NCBI RefSeq assembly: GCF_021134715.1
Contig: NC_060021.1
Span: forward strand, 6,324,001 to 6,388,000
Length of the DNA stretch: 64,000 nt
Reading direction: 5' to 3'
From: Daphnia pulex
Taxonomy: Eukaryota > Arthropoda > Branchiopoda > Diplostraca > Daphniidae
In this document: positions 14,822 to 26,900 of the stretch, piece by piece
How the letters are laid out: each line of letters opens with the position of its first letter
Position numbering within the stretch: position 1 is the stretch's first letter
Made by a program: the position numbers and the translations under genes
Notes under the pieces: model-generated
Databases searched by the model: none
Told to the model about the DNA's origin: nothing
Seen by the model: the letters and a program-made list of their open reading frames with translations, nothing else

Positions 14822-17800
14822 TCACTTGTTGATCAAAGTTTTCATTTTGGTGACGCAGCGATCAACGAATTTGGCAGATCCGGTTGGCGTCGTGGGTTCC
14901 GAGGTCTCGTCGTCGCCGGCGATGGATCGTCGAGTGGCTTTGCGCGTCGCTCCCGCCTGGTTGATGGCCGCCACAATGATCTGAGACGCTTTGGATTTGG
15001 TCCGGACCACTGGCGCCCGATCCCGGCGGCTGGGCCGCTCCGTCGTCGGGCTGGGCTGTTGAACGACCACCACCGGCGGGGACGGCGACTTGGTGAACAA
15101 AGTGTTGGGTCGAATGGGCGGCTCGACCCGACTCACTGGTGGCGACTCCAGGACCTCGTCCTGCTCCTCCGAGTCGCTGGTATCCGGAATGACGACTTCG
15201 TTGATTCGCGACGGAAGGTTGTGATCTAGATCCAACTTGGCTTCGTGGCAAAGGCCAGTGTCCAGGCTGCGAGACCTTGGAACACCTCCAGGCAGGGAAC
15301 CGATGGGCGTCACCCATCCGTTGCGAGCCTGGTTGAAGAAAGGCACCGGCAAATGTTGGCCCGCAGAGATTCGGCGCTGAACCAGCGGACTGATGGGAAT
15401 GGGACGAGGAGAGATGGAACGAGACGGACTGGCAGCACGCTCTCCGGCTGAGCCCCTCAACAGTAGACGCTTCTGCCACTGGCCTTGCTGTTGCTGCTGC
15501 TGGAGAGATGAGCGACTGGGACTGGGACTACGTTGAGCGCAACTGGGTGAAACAGCTCTGAGATTTCTGCATCGACCGGAAAAATAAACACAAACACCAA
15601 AAAATTCAATCAACCCATTTAGACACCGGCCATACAAATGAACTAAATGTATATCTTTAATCCTAGGTAAATGTTTTTTTGTTTTTTTAATGAATAAATA
15701 AATAAGCAACAGAATCCCCAAAGTGCAAAGATGAAACAATAAAAATAGATTGAATCGTCAGTTCAACAAGAATGCCGCAACAGAAATGAAAAAAACAAGG
15801 ACCCCAAATAGAAACTGTGGATGGATTGAGAAGAGAAAAATTAAAGACCCAAAGAGAAAACGACATACCAGACGTATACGTGTAACAAAAAGATAAAATT
15901 TGGGAAAATAAAAGTGTGTGTGAAATCAAAGCGAAGAATAATCAAATCGAATAATAATAATTAAAAAAAAAAAAAAAAGAGATTGGACGAAAGACCAGAG
16001 AAAGAGAAGCCGTGACGCACATGATAGGTACCTGTGAAGAGCTACCGGGTTAGCTACCGATATAGCTCCTCCGCCACCTCCGACACCGACACCATTGCAG
16101 AATCCATTACTCCCGATGCCGCCCATTTCCTTATCGGATGAGTAAGAGCCTTTGCCGCTCTCATTGCTTCCTTGCCTTTGGTATGAGGGCGGCACTGGCT
16201 GGACGCCGTTGCCGTTGTTGTTGCAGTTGCGACTCAGCATCGTGGCTCCGGGCTGGAGGATCGACGCCGAACCGGGGGTGTACGACGGAGTCAGGACTCC
16301 GTCTTGCGGTCGTCGACCGTGGACGTGGTCAAATTTGCCGTAAGCGTCGCCGCGCATAAATTTGTCCAGTTTGTCCACGCATGCGTCCTGTTAAGTCATT
16401 GATGAAAATAGGGAAATTAAATAACAAAATTCCGATTTGAAAGGTCGGCGGTTGTTTTTGCAACGTACCTGGTAGTCGTGGACCCATCGGACGCCGTTAA
16501 AGTAGCAGACGGCCCGCATGTCTTCGGGCAGATCTTCGGGCAACGGCCACTGGAAGTTGTCGATGATGGGGATAATTTTGCAGTTGGATTCCAATGCGGC
16601 CACGATTTCTCTGTGGACCCAATCCTTCCGCTCATCGTCGCCCAGGCAGCGATCCAGCGCGTTGGGCGTCAGCACCAACAGGAAATATTTAGCCTGACTG
16701 ATGGACTGCAAAAGATTGTTGTCGAATTTGCCGGCCTCCAGGCGCTCGACGTCGATGAAGACGGTAAAGTTCCTCAGCTGGAGGTGGACTGCACACAAGG
16801 TGGAATAAATCAATCAAGCGTTAGCGGACCGATCCCGTTCACAATTCTTTAAATTGATTATTTCATTACCTTTAAGTAGACTGGCCAGTTGGGATCCAGT
16901 GGATCGTCGATAACTGATGAAGGCATCCAGCGGCTTGTTGTCCAGGTAATCGTAGATGCCGTTCTCTCCGCGGATGGCGTCAAAGATGCGCTGCCGGTGG
17001 ATAGAATTAATGATTCCGCATTCCGTCAAGAGCTGCTCCTCGGACAAGAGTCGGAGGCTCTTCTTATCCACGCCAGAGTTGAGCATCGAGTAAGTGTAGG
17101 CGCAAAACGCCGGGTCCAGCGTCTGCAAGAAATCGTTCAGACTCGATTTGTCACAGCTGCTGTAATCCGCCTGGAATGATTTGAAAAGGAAAATTAATTT
17201 AGAAATGAAATCAAATGGAAATTTCTTATCCATGATTCAACTCACCATCTTCTTGAGAATGGCCAGCTCACGCATGAAACGCTTCCGCAGGATGGCATTG
17301 CGCATTCCAATGTCGTCGCGGAGCATCTCCTCCGTCAGCTGGAGCAAAAGATCACCGTCGACCTTGCAGACGTCGGCGAAGCTTTCGCAGTGGTCGTCGA
17401 AACCGATTTGGCGGACCCACTCGCGGACGTCCTCGCTGGACCAGAGCGGGACCTGCTGGCTGAGCTTGTGCGGCACTTCCTCGCCAATGAGCCGCAGCGT
17501 CTGGGCCGCGTACTTGGAGGCGATGGCGTTGGGCGACGAGGCGACCGACTTGAGCGAGTCGATGGCTCCGATCTCGCTGAATATGTCCGTGCTGCCCTGA
17601 CTCTTTTGAATGATTCCGGCCTCCATGCAAAAGTGGAAGGCCGCCAAATTGCGGGCCTCCTCCCGCTTGGAATTCAAGACGGGCACGAGCCGCTTGAGCC
17701 AGTTTTTCGACTGGCCCAGTCCCCGGCGGGCGTGGTGCTGCCAGGTGGCCGCCACCGTGTTGGCGAACTCGTAGGGATTGTGGGTCGAGACGAAGGGCTC

Positions 17801-20800
17801 CACCAGGTTCAACGTCACCGACTGGAGAACGGCCGCCTCGATTTCCTTGTTGGCCACCAGGACGGCGATGGCCAGACAGGCGTAGTATTTGATGTTGTCG
17901 TCAGAGTGGAAGGCCAGCGGGAAGAGCCACATGGGCACCTGACGCTTGATCATGGCCTCCTGGTTCTCGGCGCCGCCGTACAGCGACAGGTTGGCCAGGG
18001 CGCCGGCGCAGTGGCGCAGGATCTCAACGTCCGAGCGGCGACATTCGCGGACGACGGCGTCCAGCCCTCCCAACTTGACCACCTCGCTGCAGGTCGCGTC
18101 GTTGTGCTGGAACAGGTGCTCCAGTAAACCCGTGCCCACTCGCGACTGGTCCACCTGGGCCGACGACTCGGTGCACCCGCACGCCACCGACACCACCTGG
18201 GTAAAAATAATAAAAAAAGAAAAACCAATTAGCATAAACTCAATGCATCAGGCATCAAGGACTGTCGATCGCCTCAGAGAAATAGGAAAAACATCAACAG
18301 CAAAAAATCCGGATGAAGTCTCAAGGCCGGCACAAAGCTTAAGGCCAGCGACGAATCGTCAATGCAGAGATTGACAGGAGAGAGAGAGAAAGAGAGAAAT
18401 GGCGATTTACCTTATCGAGTCCGCACTCGACGACGTATTCCCTGTTCTCCTGGGTGAGGCACTGCTCGAGGAGGCGGGCGCTGGACAGCTGGAGATTGCT
18501 GTCGTCGGCCACGCAATTGTTGATGAGGACGTCGAGTCCGCCATTGTGGCGCAGGACGTCGCACAGGGAGGAGGCGAGTGACTGACCGTGCGGTGCCGGG
18601 ACGGCCCAGGCCTTGCCGACCATTTGGCTGACCCGGTCAAGGTAGACGGGCATCATGTGGCTCTGCTTATTGCGCTTGGCCATCTCCTTGAGCCGCTCCA
18701 CGCAACTCGACATGACGCCCGTGTATTTGGTTTTGGCCTGCTCGACGTCGGCCAAATCGGAAGACGAGTCCAGGATGTCCAGGTCGTCGAGCGAAGGCAG
18801 CGATGACATCAGATCGGCATCCTCTAGCGATACCAGGGTTCCGTTCATCTGATTATCCAAAAAAGTAAATAAACAACACGTCACTGATTAACTGTTATCA
18901 ATTCCGTAGAAGCCAATCAGTTCCGGCGCGACTCACCTGAGATGAGGAAACGACCGACAGCTCCTTCCTGACCGATTTGGCGTTGATCGTCAACTTGGAC
19001 TGGGAGGCGGCCGCCGCGTGACGTTCTTGGTTGAAGCGGCCCGAAGAAGTCACCGTTTGCTTCTGCTGCTGGGTCGCCATGGCAACCTGAATGGCGGCAA
19101 ATACGAAAATATTAGTTTCAATCCAATTTTCTGATGCAACTGTCAAATGAAAGTGTCGGAAAGGATAAGAAAACAGGGAAAAAATGGAAAGGATGATGAA
19201 AACTGACCTTTTCGGCGCTGAAATTGTCTGTCGTTAGTTTCATGCTGGCAGCTGCCGTCGTCCTACTTTCTTGTTGACTCACGTCGCCGGCCTTTAACGA
19301 TCTCTGCTCCTGTTGTAACCAGACAATGGCAGAAAAATGAGACACGTCATTTTATTTAAAACAACAAACAACAACTCAAAGGCAAAAACAAAATGGCGAA
19401 GAAAGGAAAAACCAGTTGTCGGCGAATGTTTGATTCGTTCATCGAAACACACACACAATAATTATGTAGTTAAGTAACAATGTGTATGTACCACTGGCCG
19501 GAAGAAGATGACCTTGCCCTCGTATTCCAACAGACAGAGGAATTTCAACGCATTGGCTTTGGCCGTCCGCCGTTCGTGACAGCGCGGACATTGCCCAAAA
19601 GTGGCCACCACCATGTTATTCACCCAGAAACACACACGCCGGCACACGAGCACAACCAAACTCCTTTTTCTCTTCGACCAACAAATCACAGGAGAAGATC
19701 CGGGTGAAAGAAAAAAAAAAAAACCCAACTTAATCGAGTCGACGATCAAACAATTGGTTCCAGATTTTATAATAAAAAATTCCCCTTTTCCCCCTTCTTT
19801 CTATTGAAAAGGCACCAAACAAGAGACACACGACGAGATGGAGAGAGAGTTGCTTCCTCTAGGCGACACGAACCACACACAAACACACCAAAAGAAACAG
19901 TTTGAAAATAATAGTAATATTTCTTTTTCCTACGATTCGTAAATCGACCGCAAACTTTACGCTGGCGGTGACTCACGCTGCACGGACGGAAAGGTAAGAT
20001 AAGAGACTTTAATCGAGTCATAGACGACAACGACGTCTACTCGGCCCGGCTGTCGGCGTCTGAATGAAACATTCGGCTGCTAGTACAACCCGGTAGTATC
20101 TCATGGGCATGGCTAGAGAGAGAGAGAACCTGTGTGCGTAGAATAATTTACTACTACCACACTTTCTCACGGATTTCCCCTTCGAACCACACACACACAC
20201 ACACACCCATAGAGCTGCTGCTGCTGCTGCGAGTCTAGTCCTGGCCCTACACTGAAATGCGACTGGGAGTAGAGAACAAGACAAAACCTTGCCCGGACAT
20301 GCTACTACGCGCCACAGATAGCATACGCATCCGCGTCAAGGTGAAAGTGCTGCTGCCGCCACTGTTTTGCTCCGAAATTTGGTCGAGATAATAAAAAAAG
20401 GTTCATCCTTCGCCTCCTCTTTCTCCCAACTTATCCTGAGGGTGTTTTTTTTTTAATTTGACTTTTTCTGTTATAACCGCCCACATTTACATGAAAAAAA
20501 AAACTTGTCAAATCAAAACAACTTATTTAGTTGGAGGGGAGGGAATGTGTCAAAATGGATTTTTGATTTTCCTCATCTTCCGGAATGCTCGGATTTTTTT
20601 AAAATTCCCCTTTTTTTTCTTAAATCAGATAAAAAGCAAAATCTAGTACACTTTGCCCGCACTCTAGATAAGGTGAGATAGTTGGATGCAAACACTGGAA
20701 ATATTTCGGCACAATGATGAAACACAACACACACAACCGACGTGCCCGCCAATCGGAGCGACTCTGGGGTGTGCGTAGAAAAGATGCAAATTTGAGCGGG

Positions 20801-23800
20801 TGTCCCATGACCTCGACCAACTCTAAGCCTCTTATATGTACGTGTGTGTGTGTGATTCTTATTTGATTTTTTTCTCTCCCTGTCCCGAACAAACGGACAA
20901 AAATTGTTTCTATTTTTAAACAGGCCAACATCTCCGCACCTCCCACCTTGAAGAATGTCAAAACCTATAAATAACTCAACCAAATAAAAAAAACTGCAAA
21001 ACAAAAACGTGAAACGAGAAAAATCGAAATGAGCACCCCGCCCTTAGCCAGTCCCCCCCCCTTCCCTTCCTCTCTTTCTTAATTCGTCACGTGGGATCTT
21101 CTCTCCGGACTACCAACGAATCAGAAAAAATTTAATAAAATAAAAAAGAACCTCTACGCATAAAATGGCGGATTGTGTGTGTTGCCCGAGTGAGTCTGGC
21201 CCGTCTTGTGTGTGTGTGGTGGTGGCTGCGCACGCAAGTCATTTGATGATCTTGGCTGTCCTTCAAGGGCTTCTCTCTCGAGCCGGGCGAGCTGAACGAG
21301 ATGAAAAGAATCGGCCTAGACCTGATTGGCACCAGAACACACAGCACAGCACCGGTGCTGCTGCTCTAGACGTGTTTTCTCTTTTCTCTTCGGTTGCGGA
21401 AAAAATAAAATAAAAAAAGGAAATAAAATAAAGCGTAGGGGAAAGCAAAAATGCCCAACAACAGCAGCTGGAGCGTGGAATCCGTGTTAAAGAGACGGTC
21501 CCCCATCCATTTTGGCCATCTATTTCCATCGCAGTTTGACCTCGGATCAAGCGACATCAAGTGAGGATGCAAAGATAACGGCGCAGAGTTGGGCACGCCC
21601 CAAATAAAATTTCAACTTTTCTAAAGCGACTGGACTTCAACAAAATTGGTTCACTTTCAAAGCCGCTAATCCGGAACTCCGGGACGGAGGATGTATACAT
21701 GGCCCTAGAGCGTTATCGCTTTTGAATTTTCCCCCCAGCAGAAATGAAACCGGACATTGGAAAAATACGGAATTCCGGACTTCCATTCGGCGACCGCAAT
21801 AAAAAAAAGTCAAACGACAAAATGGTTGGGACGCGGTTGGAGACGGACCTGTTTGACTGCGGCGGCTTTCTCGGCTGTGACGCCGTCCATTTCGAGCCGG
21901 GCCTTCATGGCCGCCGCTTGGCCCGACTCCTCGTAGTGGAGCCCGTCGGCCTGAAGGCGTCGGCTGTGCGAGGCGTTGGCCGTCGCCTCCTCGCTGCTGT
22001 AGCCGTCGCCGTGCGTGATTTTGGTCGACGTGGCGGAGGCGACTCGCGTCTGCTCAAATTTCATCTCGGAAGATTTGCCACCGCCGCCGTTGGCGTTGCT
22101 GTTCGAGTTGTTGATGTTGTTGTTGTTGAGGGTGGCCAGACATCCGGCCGGATTGACCGAGAAATCGTGGTCCACGTCGACGATGGCCAATTCGGAGCCA
22201 TCGCCACTGACCATGTTCAATCCTTCCAGCGAACCTGAGGCGGAAGAGCAGAGCGGGAAATTTGGATTAAAAAAAAAAATCACCGGAATTTTGAAATTGT
22301 GAATTTGTCTTACCCTGTAAGAGTCCGGCGGAAGGGAATTTGGAGGCGGCTGAAGATTGGGCGGCTGCTGCGGCTGCGGCGGCCACCAGGTGGGAGGACA
22401 AACTGGACTTCATCTCGGTCATGTTGGACTTGAGCTCGGACAAACTGGAAGTCAATTCCTGGGTGCTCATCTTGGAGCTGGACGATTGGAGCTGGCTGCT
22501 GCTGCTGTGCTTGTTGCTCGACGAAATCTGCTCGCTCGACGACATTGAATGATGCATCACCTGTTTGATCACAATCCAAATCAGACTCGGCCAGCAAACA
22601 GTGTGAGCACTATTTAACATGTCACGGTGGTTAACATGGCCGTGATGACTGGGCAAATCGGCCCGTCAGAGAAACAACCAAAACACACAACGCAGGAGAC
22701 ACTGGGGTTCGACTGTCTGCAGTCTGTGCAGCTTCCTTTGTTAATGCCCCTAAGGACGGACGGCCATCGTCTTTATAAACCTCCACCGACCCCGAACGCC
22801 CATCATCCCACCCACCATCCTTTTGGGGGGGAATCGGTTCGGCGCACGCCCGCCAACCGGCCAGAACGTGTACAATACCCGGGGTATAGGAGGAGAAGGA
22901 GAGAAGGTTGACGCATTCTGCGTGGGATGTTTATTTCAGTCGACAATGAGCAAAAGTCTCAGAACCCGAAAGGAAAAAAAAGAGAAGAAAGAATCGCCCT
23001 GGACGCCCAGGCGCGGCTTTTTCTTTTTCCAATGATGGATGGAGCCAACTGGACGTCTTGTCGATTCATGTTTTCGCTGGGCAGAGACAAACTGGCCTCA
23101 ACCACAAAAAAAAGAGGCGGCTGATTCACTTCCGCGTCCAGGAAAAATACAAAAAATCCAAAAAAAATAAAAATTCTGGACGTGGCGCAATCGGTCGTGA
23201 TCCGCTTTATGTCTATCGTGGAAGCTGGGCCGGTGGCCTGGGCCAAAAAAGTTAACAACCCGAGAATTGCCAACCGTAGCCGAGCCACTCATCCTCAGCC
23301 ATCTCTGGCTGGATGACAATTGTTTCGCGGAAAGAGTTGCGGACGGAAGATTGAGGGGCCCATTGAGAAATCGCTGGAAAAAATCAGGATCGCTGGAGAA
23401 ATAAGAGTTGCGTCACCAACCTGAGAGGAGCGCTTGACACGTGAACTGCTGGTGGACGATGATGTGGACGAGACGACTTGTTGCTGGGCCGGGAGGTTGT
23501 TGTTGTTGCCAATGATGAGGGTAGTGCCGGGCGATCCGGCCACCGATGTCACAACCATCGAGCCAGGGCCTCCGCCTCCGCCCGATCCTGGCACAGCGAT
23601 GCTGCCGCTCTGGTGATGGTTGATCCGGTTGAGCATGGCCGCCGTGCTGTGGCTGCTGGCCCCCGTTTTCTTGTGCTGGAAATTCTCAATCATGGCCGCC
23701 ACGTCGCCTTGCTGCTGCTGCTGCTGCTGCTGATGTGATCCGGAGGCCGACGAGCTTCGTCCGCTGGCCGAATGTGTACTGCTGCCGCTGGAAGCCAATC

Positions 23801-23879
23801 CGTTGACCAAGGCGCCGCTGTCCGTCTGCGTCGCCGACAGTTCGGGACCCGTTTGATTCTCCACCGGAAATTCGGACAT
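14822..23879 (-). CDS. Sarm1: SARM1/Ect4-like ARM-SAM-SAM-TIR NADase
   Basis: Family role: NAD+-cleaving TIR protein that executes axon degeneration and acts in innate signalling. Eleven coding exons: 23879-23421, 22560-22314, 22234-21849, 19309-19208, 19086-18937, 18848-18411, 18196-17246, 17170-16870, 16788-16469, 16387-16032 and 15566-14822. They total 4455 nt, or 1484 residues, with all phases consistent. Residues 1-450 are Ser/Gln/Asn-rich and low-complexity (polyQ near 52-59). The ARM region spans about 470-830, SAM1 about 845-911, SAM2 912-985 and TIR about 988-1120. The TIR has [10 protein letters not shown] and then [12 protein letters not shown]; the glutamate expected to be catalytic lies in that segment. 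About 365 further residues form a Ser/Pro-rich tail (from 1119), absent from vertebrate SARM1 (724 residues). The 23879 exon opens with ATG directly after an AG, so it may also be entered by splicing from upstream first exons. Confidence 0.95.
19492..19614 (-). CDS. Candidate alternative first exon of SARM (41 codons)
   Basis: A minus-strand exon begins with ATG (19614) and ends at a GTG|GTACAT donor in phase 0, directly upstream of the phase-0 exon 19309-19208. The peptide begins [16 protein letters not shown] and ends ...EGKVIFFRP plus V. Codon use is GC-rich at third positions, like the neighbouring real exons and unlike the AT-rich intron. Joined to the 19309 exon it would give a SARM form without the low-complexity N terminus. 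The CPRC motif is suggestive of metal binding but stands alone. Identity as a SARM first exon is inference from strand, phase and position. Confidence 0.55.
20187..20232. repeat. (CA)n and (CTG)n microsatellites
   Basis: A run of about ten CA dinucleotides (20187-20206) is followed by a short GCTGCTGCTG tract to about 20232, within a SARM intron. One of many simple repeats in this region; no function is evident. Confidence 0.75.
23708..23734 (-). repeat. CAG repeat encoding polyglutamine in SARM
   Basis: The plus strand reads repeated CTG, so the minus-strand exon encodes a run of eight glutamines between a Ser/His stretch and GDVAAM in the N-terminal region. It is likely length-variable between individuals. 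The downstream exon at 15566-14822 has a second glutamine run of six. Confidence 0.8.
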
Positions 23880-26298
23880 CTATTGTTTGTTTTTCCAGGG
23901 AAAAACCCAAAAAAGAAAAAAGATAAGCAACACATTTTTCTTTTTTCAAAAAGATAAAAACGGCTCGTTTTCACCAACTCGTTTCCCACGACAGGTACAT
24001 CAAATCCTGAATAACAAATCATTCCTTTTTTTCTTTTTCTTTTTCAAATATAACAAAGCCGTGTCCAGTGTTTATCGTCTTTTATGATTGGTAATCTATG
24101 TGCATGAATCACCTCTCGAACCCTTGCAAAGGGGAAAAAAGAAAATCAAAAATGCCGAGCGCAAAAACGTAATCGACCGGACATAAAGGAGGAGACATAA
24201 AGATAAGCGAGTTGAACAACCAACATACACACACACAAGTATATATACGTATAGTAAATGCTACATTCTAACTATGTTTCTTCTTTGACTTGTGAAGAAC
24301 CGACCGAAATGGAGGATATCCTGACGGGTGGCCATCACCAGGATGTCAATAACGTGGAAATTCCAAATGACTTTTGAAATATTTTTGAAGGTTTGAATGA
24401 AACTTGTTTAAAATTTGGATTTTTTCTAATTTGTTTGCCATTTTTTGATCAGGATAGAAAATTAGTTTTTTTTTCCTTGTTTTATTTAATTAGCAATCGA
24501 GATCTGGGCCGACTGGAGCCAACCGCAATCGCTTCGGCTTGGACCGACGATTTTATATTATCATTTTCCTTGTTTTCTTTGCGCTGTACGACACGGAAAC
24601 ACGTTCGCTAATCAAACAATAGGCTGTTTTTCTTGACTCTCCCGTCTCAAAAAGAAGAAAAAAAAGGAACGACGGGAAAAGGAAGGAAGGAAGGATAAAT
24701 ATCATTGAATTTCCATGAGTTCATTCCACCGGGCGAGCGCTGCTGCTGCTGCTGCCGAATCCGCCGCTTACCTTACATATTTGATTACCTTCCCATTTCT
24801 TGGAAAATCAAACAAAACAAAACAAAAAGGCGTCGGTTTGTGTTTAAGCATTTCAAATGTCTTTTTAACGAAAAACAAATTTGGCAAAAGTTGTTTTCAA
24901 AAAGGTGGAAAAAACTAAACAAAAAGCAAAAAGTAAAACAGGAATATCAAACGACCATGGTAACAAGATTTTTTGGCCGGCACACAGCCGGTGACGTTAA
25001 TCATACAGGTGACTGCCGGATTGAATTGAATAATATACACCGACGAAACACACCGCAGCGAAATGATTTGTGTGCCAAGGCATTTGCCAAAGATATTTTG
25101 TCTCTGTCGCTTCGAGTGTAAGAAACGATCCGCCAAGAAAAAGAGACTTTGCCAGCGTGAACTCTCTCGATTCCCGACATTCCGTTCCGCACTCTCCTCC
25201 ACCCGGGCCGGGCGGCGGATGGCAAAGAAAAACAAGCAAGTTGGAGAAATGATTACAAGATTTGGCGGTCGTTTTCGGCTTTTCGCTTCTGTATCTCATT
25301 TCATGTACATTTCAATAAAAGAACACAAAAAGACTTCAAAGATAAATAACATTTTCCAACTGACCCTAATACGGAATAAAGGTGAACCGGCTCGATCCAT
25401 CATGTCCCACAGCATGATCCGCCGCTATCATTTGATTTTTGGGAAAAATCTTTTTTCCTGATTTTTGTTTTTATTTTCTTTTTTCCCCCAATCGACAAAA
25501 GGAAATGTCGTCGTCCCCTTTCGTGTCTTTTTGGGAGGGAATCGAAAAAATAATTCTCTTGACGAAGGTTGACACGAGAACAGCCAGACACTAATCAACG
25601 ACAAACGACAAACGACTGAAGAAAAAAAAGAAAGAAGTTTTCGATTAGATTTCACGTTGGGGCCCAGCACCGAAAACGGAACTTTCTCGATTCTCTCACA
25701 AAGAGACACAAGGCCAACTCTTCAATTCCAGTCACGAAACTTGAACGAATATCTACGCCCGGCTCACACACAACACCACAAGTTCAGAGAGTTCTAAAAA
25801 AAACACTCGAAAATGGGATCGGAGTTTTTAGTAGAAAACGGAAAATAAAAAGATAAACTTTGCTGGTTAATGGCAGCAATCAATCGATTGTTAACGAGCC
25901 TCGCAATTTCGACGTCAAGCATCACCAGAGTATATTACACGAAACTCCTTTTTTTCTTTTCTTCTTTTGTTGTTATTTTTAAATCACCAACCGCAAAATG
26001 GTTGTCGAAGCTAAAAACAGAAAAAAAAAGGTCACTGAGCATTTGGAATCAAGCCGGTTCGAAAGCGGCGCCAAGACTGTGCCTTGAACGCGGCCGGACT
26101 TGACTTGTCTTCTCTTCTCTCTCGACTCGTGTGTGCGTGTTGCATCGCGTTCAATAGTTAACACACACACCAAAAAGGGGGCCGGGCTTAGTTTTCTATT
26201 TTTCCCTTTTTCTCTCTCTCTCTCTCTCCGTGTTCTTTTTTGATGACGTGGAAGCTGCGAGAAAGAAAAGAAATTGAAAAGAGGAGAGAAAGAAATTG
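23880..26298. other. Upstream of the main SARM start: intron or 5' UTR, no gene seen
   Basis: Non-coding sequence with many T and A runs. The AG immediately before the 23879 ATG suggests an acceptor, though its pyrimidine tract is weak. Minus-strand open frames here are low-complexity and unsupported, as are the short plus-strand frames. It probably contains intron or promoter sequence for the 23879 exon. Confidence 0.4.
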
Positions 26299-26299
26299 A

Positions 26300-26900
26300 T
26301 GACGTCATGTTGCGTAGGCGACTACACTCTAGCGCCGCGCAGTTGTACACGTCACGCTCAAAGGAATCCTTGTCGCCCGGGAAAAAAAAACACAGCAGAC
26401 ACACAAATTCCTTCCATCTTATTGACATTGACGTTTCAAACACCTTGCGGGCGATAAAAACCCAAAAGGGAAAAAAAATTGAAATACTTTGCTGAATGTT
26501 GTCCGAGAAAATGATAAAAACATGCGTGGGGGGGAGTTGAGAGGCTTTCAAAAAAAGGTCTTTAATGATATCATCACATCGGAAGTGGCCAGATATGGCC
26601 AATGGAGACACAATCAAGGCAATCAGGGGCGACATTACGCACACTCTCACGAACGAGCAAACACCGTCGTCGTCGGAAGAAACTCGAATGGCACACAATC
26701 TGATGGACCGGCAAGAGTGATGACGTCACTCCGGTCCGCGCTAACGGGAAAAACAAGAAACAATTTCGTTATTGTTGCCTCTTTTCTTTTTTTTTTCTCT
26801 CGACGTAATTGCGGTCGAATTTTTTCCCGGCCGAGAATTTGTGACGATGCGAGAGCTGCACCGCAAACGTGCGGTTTCCGATGGAATGACTATGACGTCA
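26300..26900. promoter_or_regulatory. Cluster of three perfect CRE sites
   Basis: The palindrome TGACGTCA, the full cAMP-response element bound by CREB/ATF factors, occurs at 26300-26307, 26721-26728 and 26893-26900. A related TGACGTGG lies near 26243. The cluster is 2.4-3 kb upstream of the main SARM start (minus strand), a reasonable place for a promoter or enhancer. The sites are read directly; regulatory function is inference. Confidence 0.45.

Noticed and set aside
14265-14984. 239-codon plus-strand open frame
   Set aside because: It crosses low-complexity GA-rich sequence and overlaps, antisense, the real last exon of SARM; no motif.
17390-18127. 245-codon plus-strand open frame
   Set aside because: Antisense shadow of the GC-rich SARM exon 18196-17246, which has clear ARM/SAM features.
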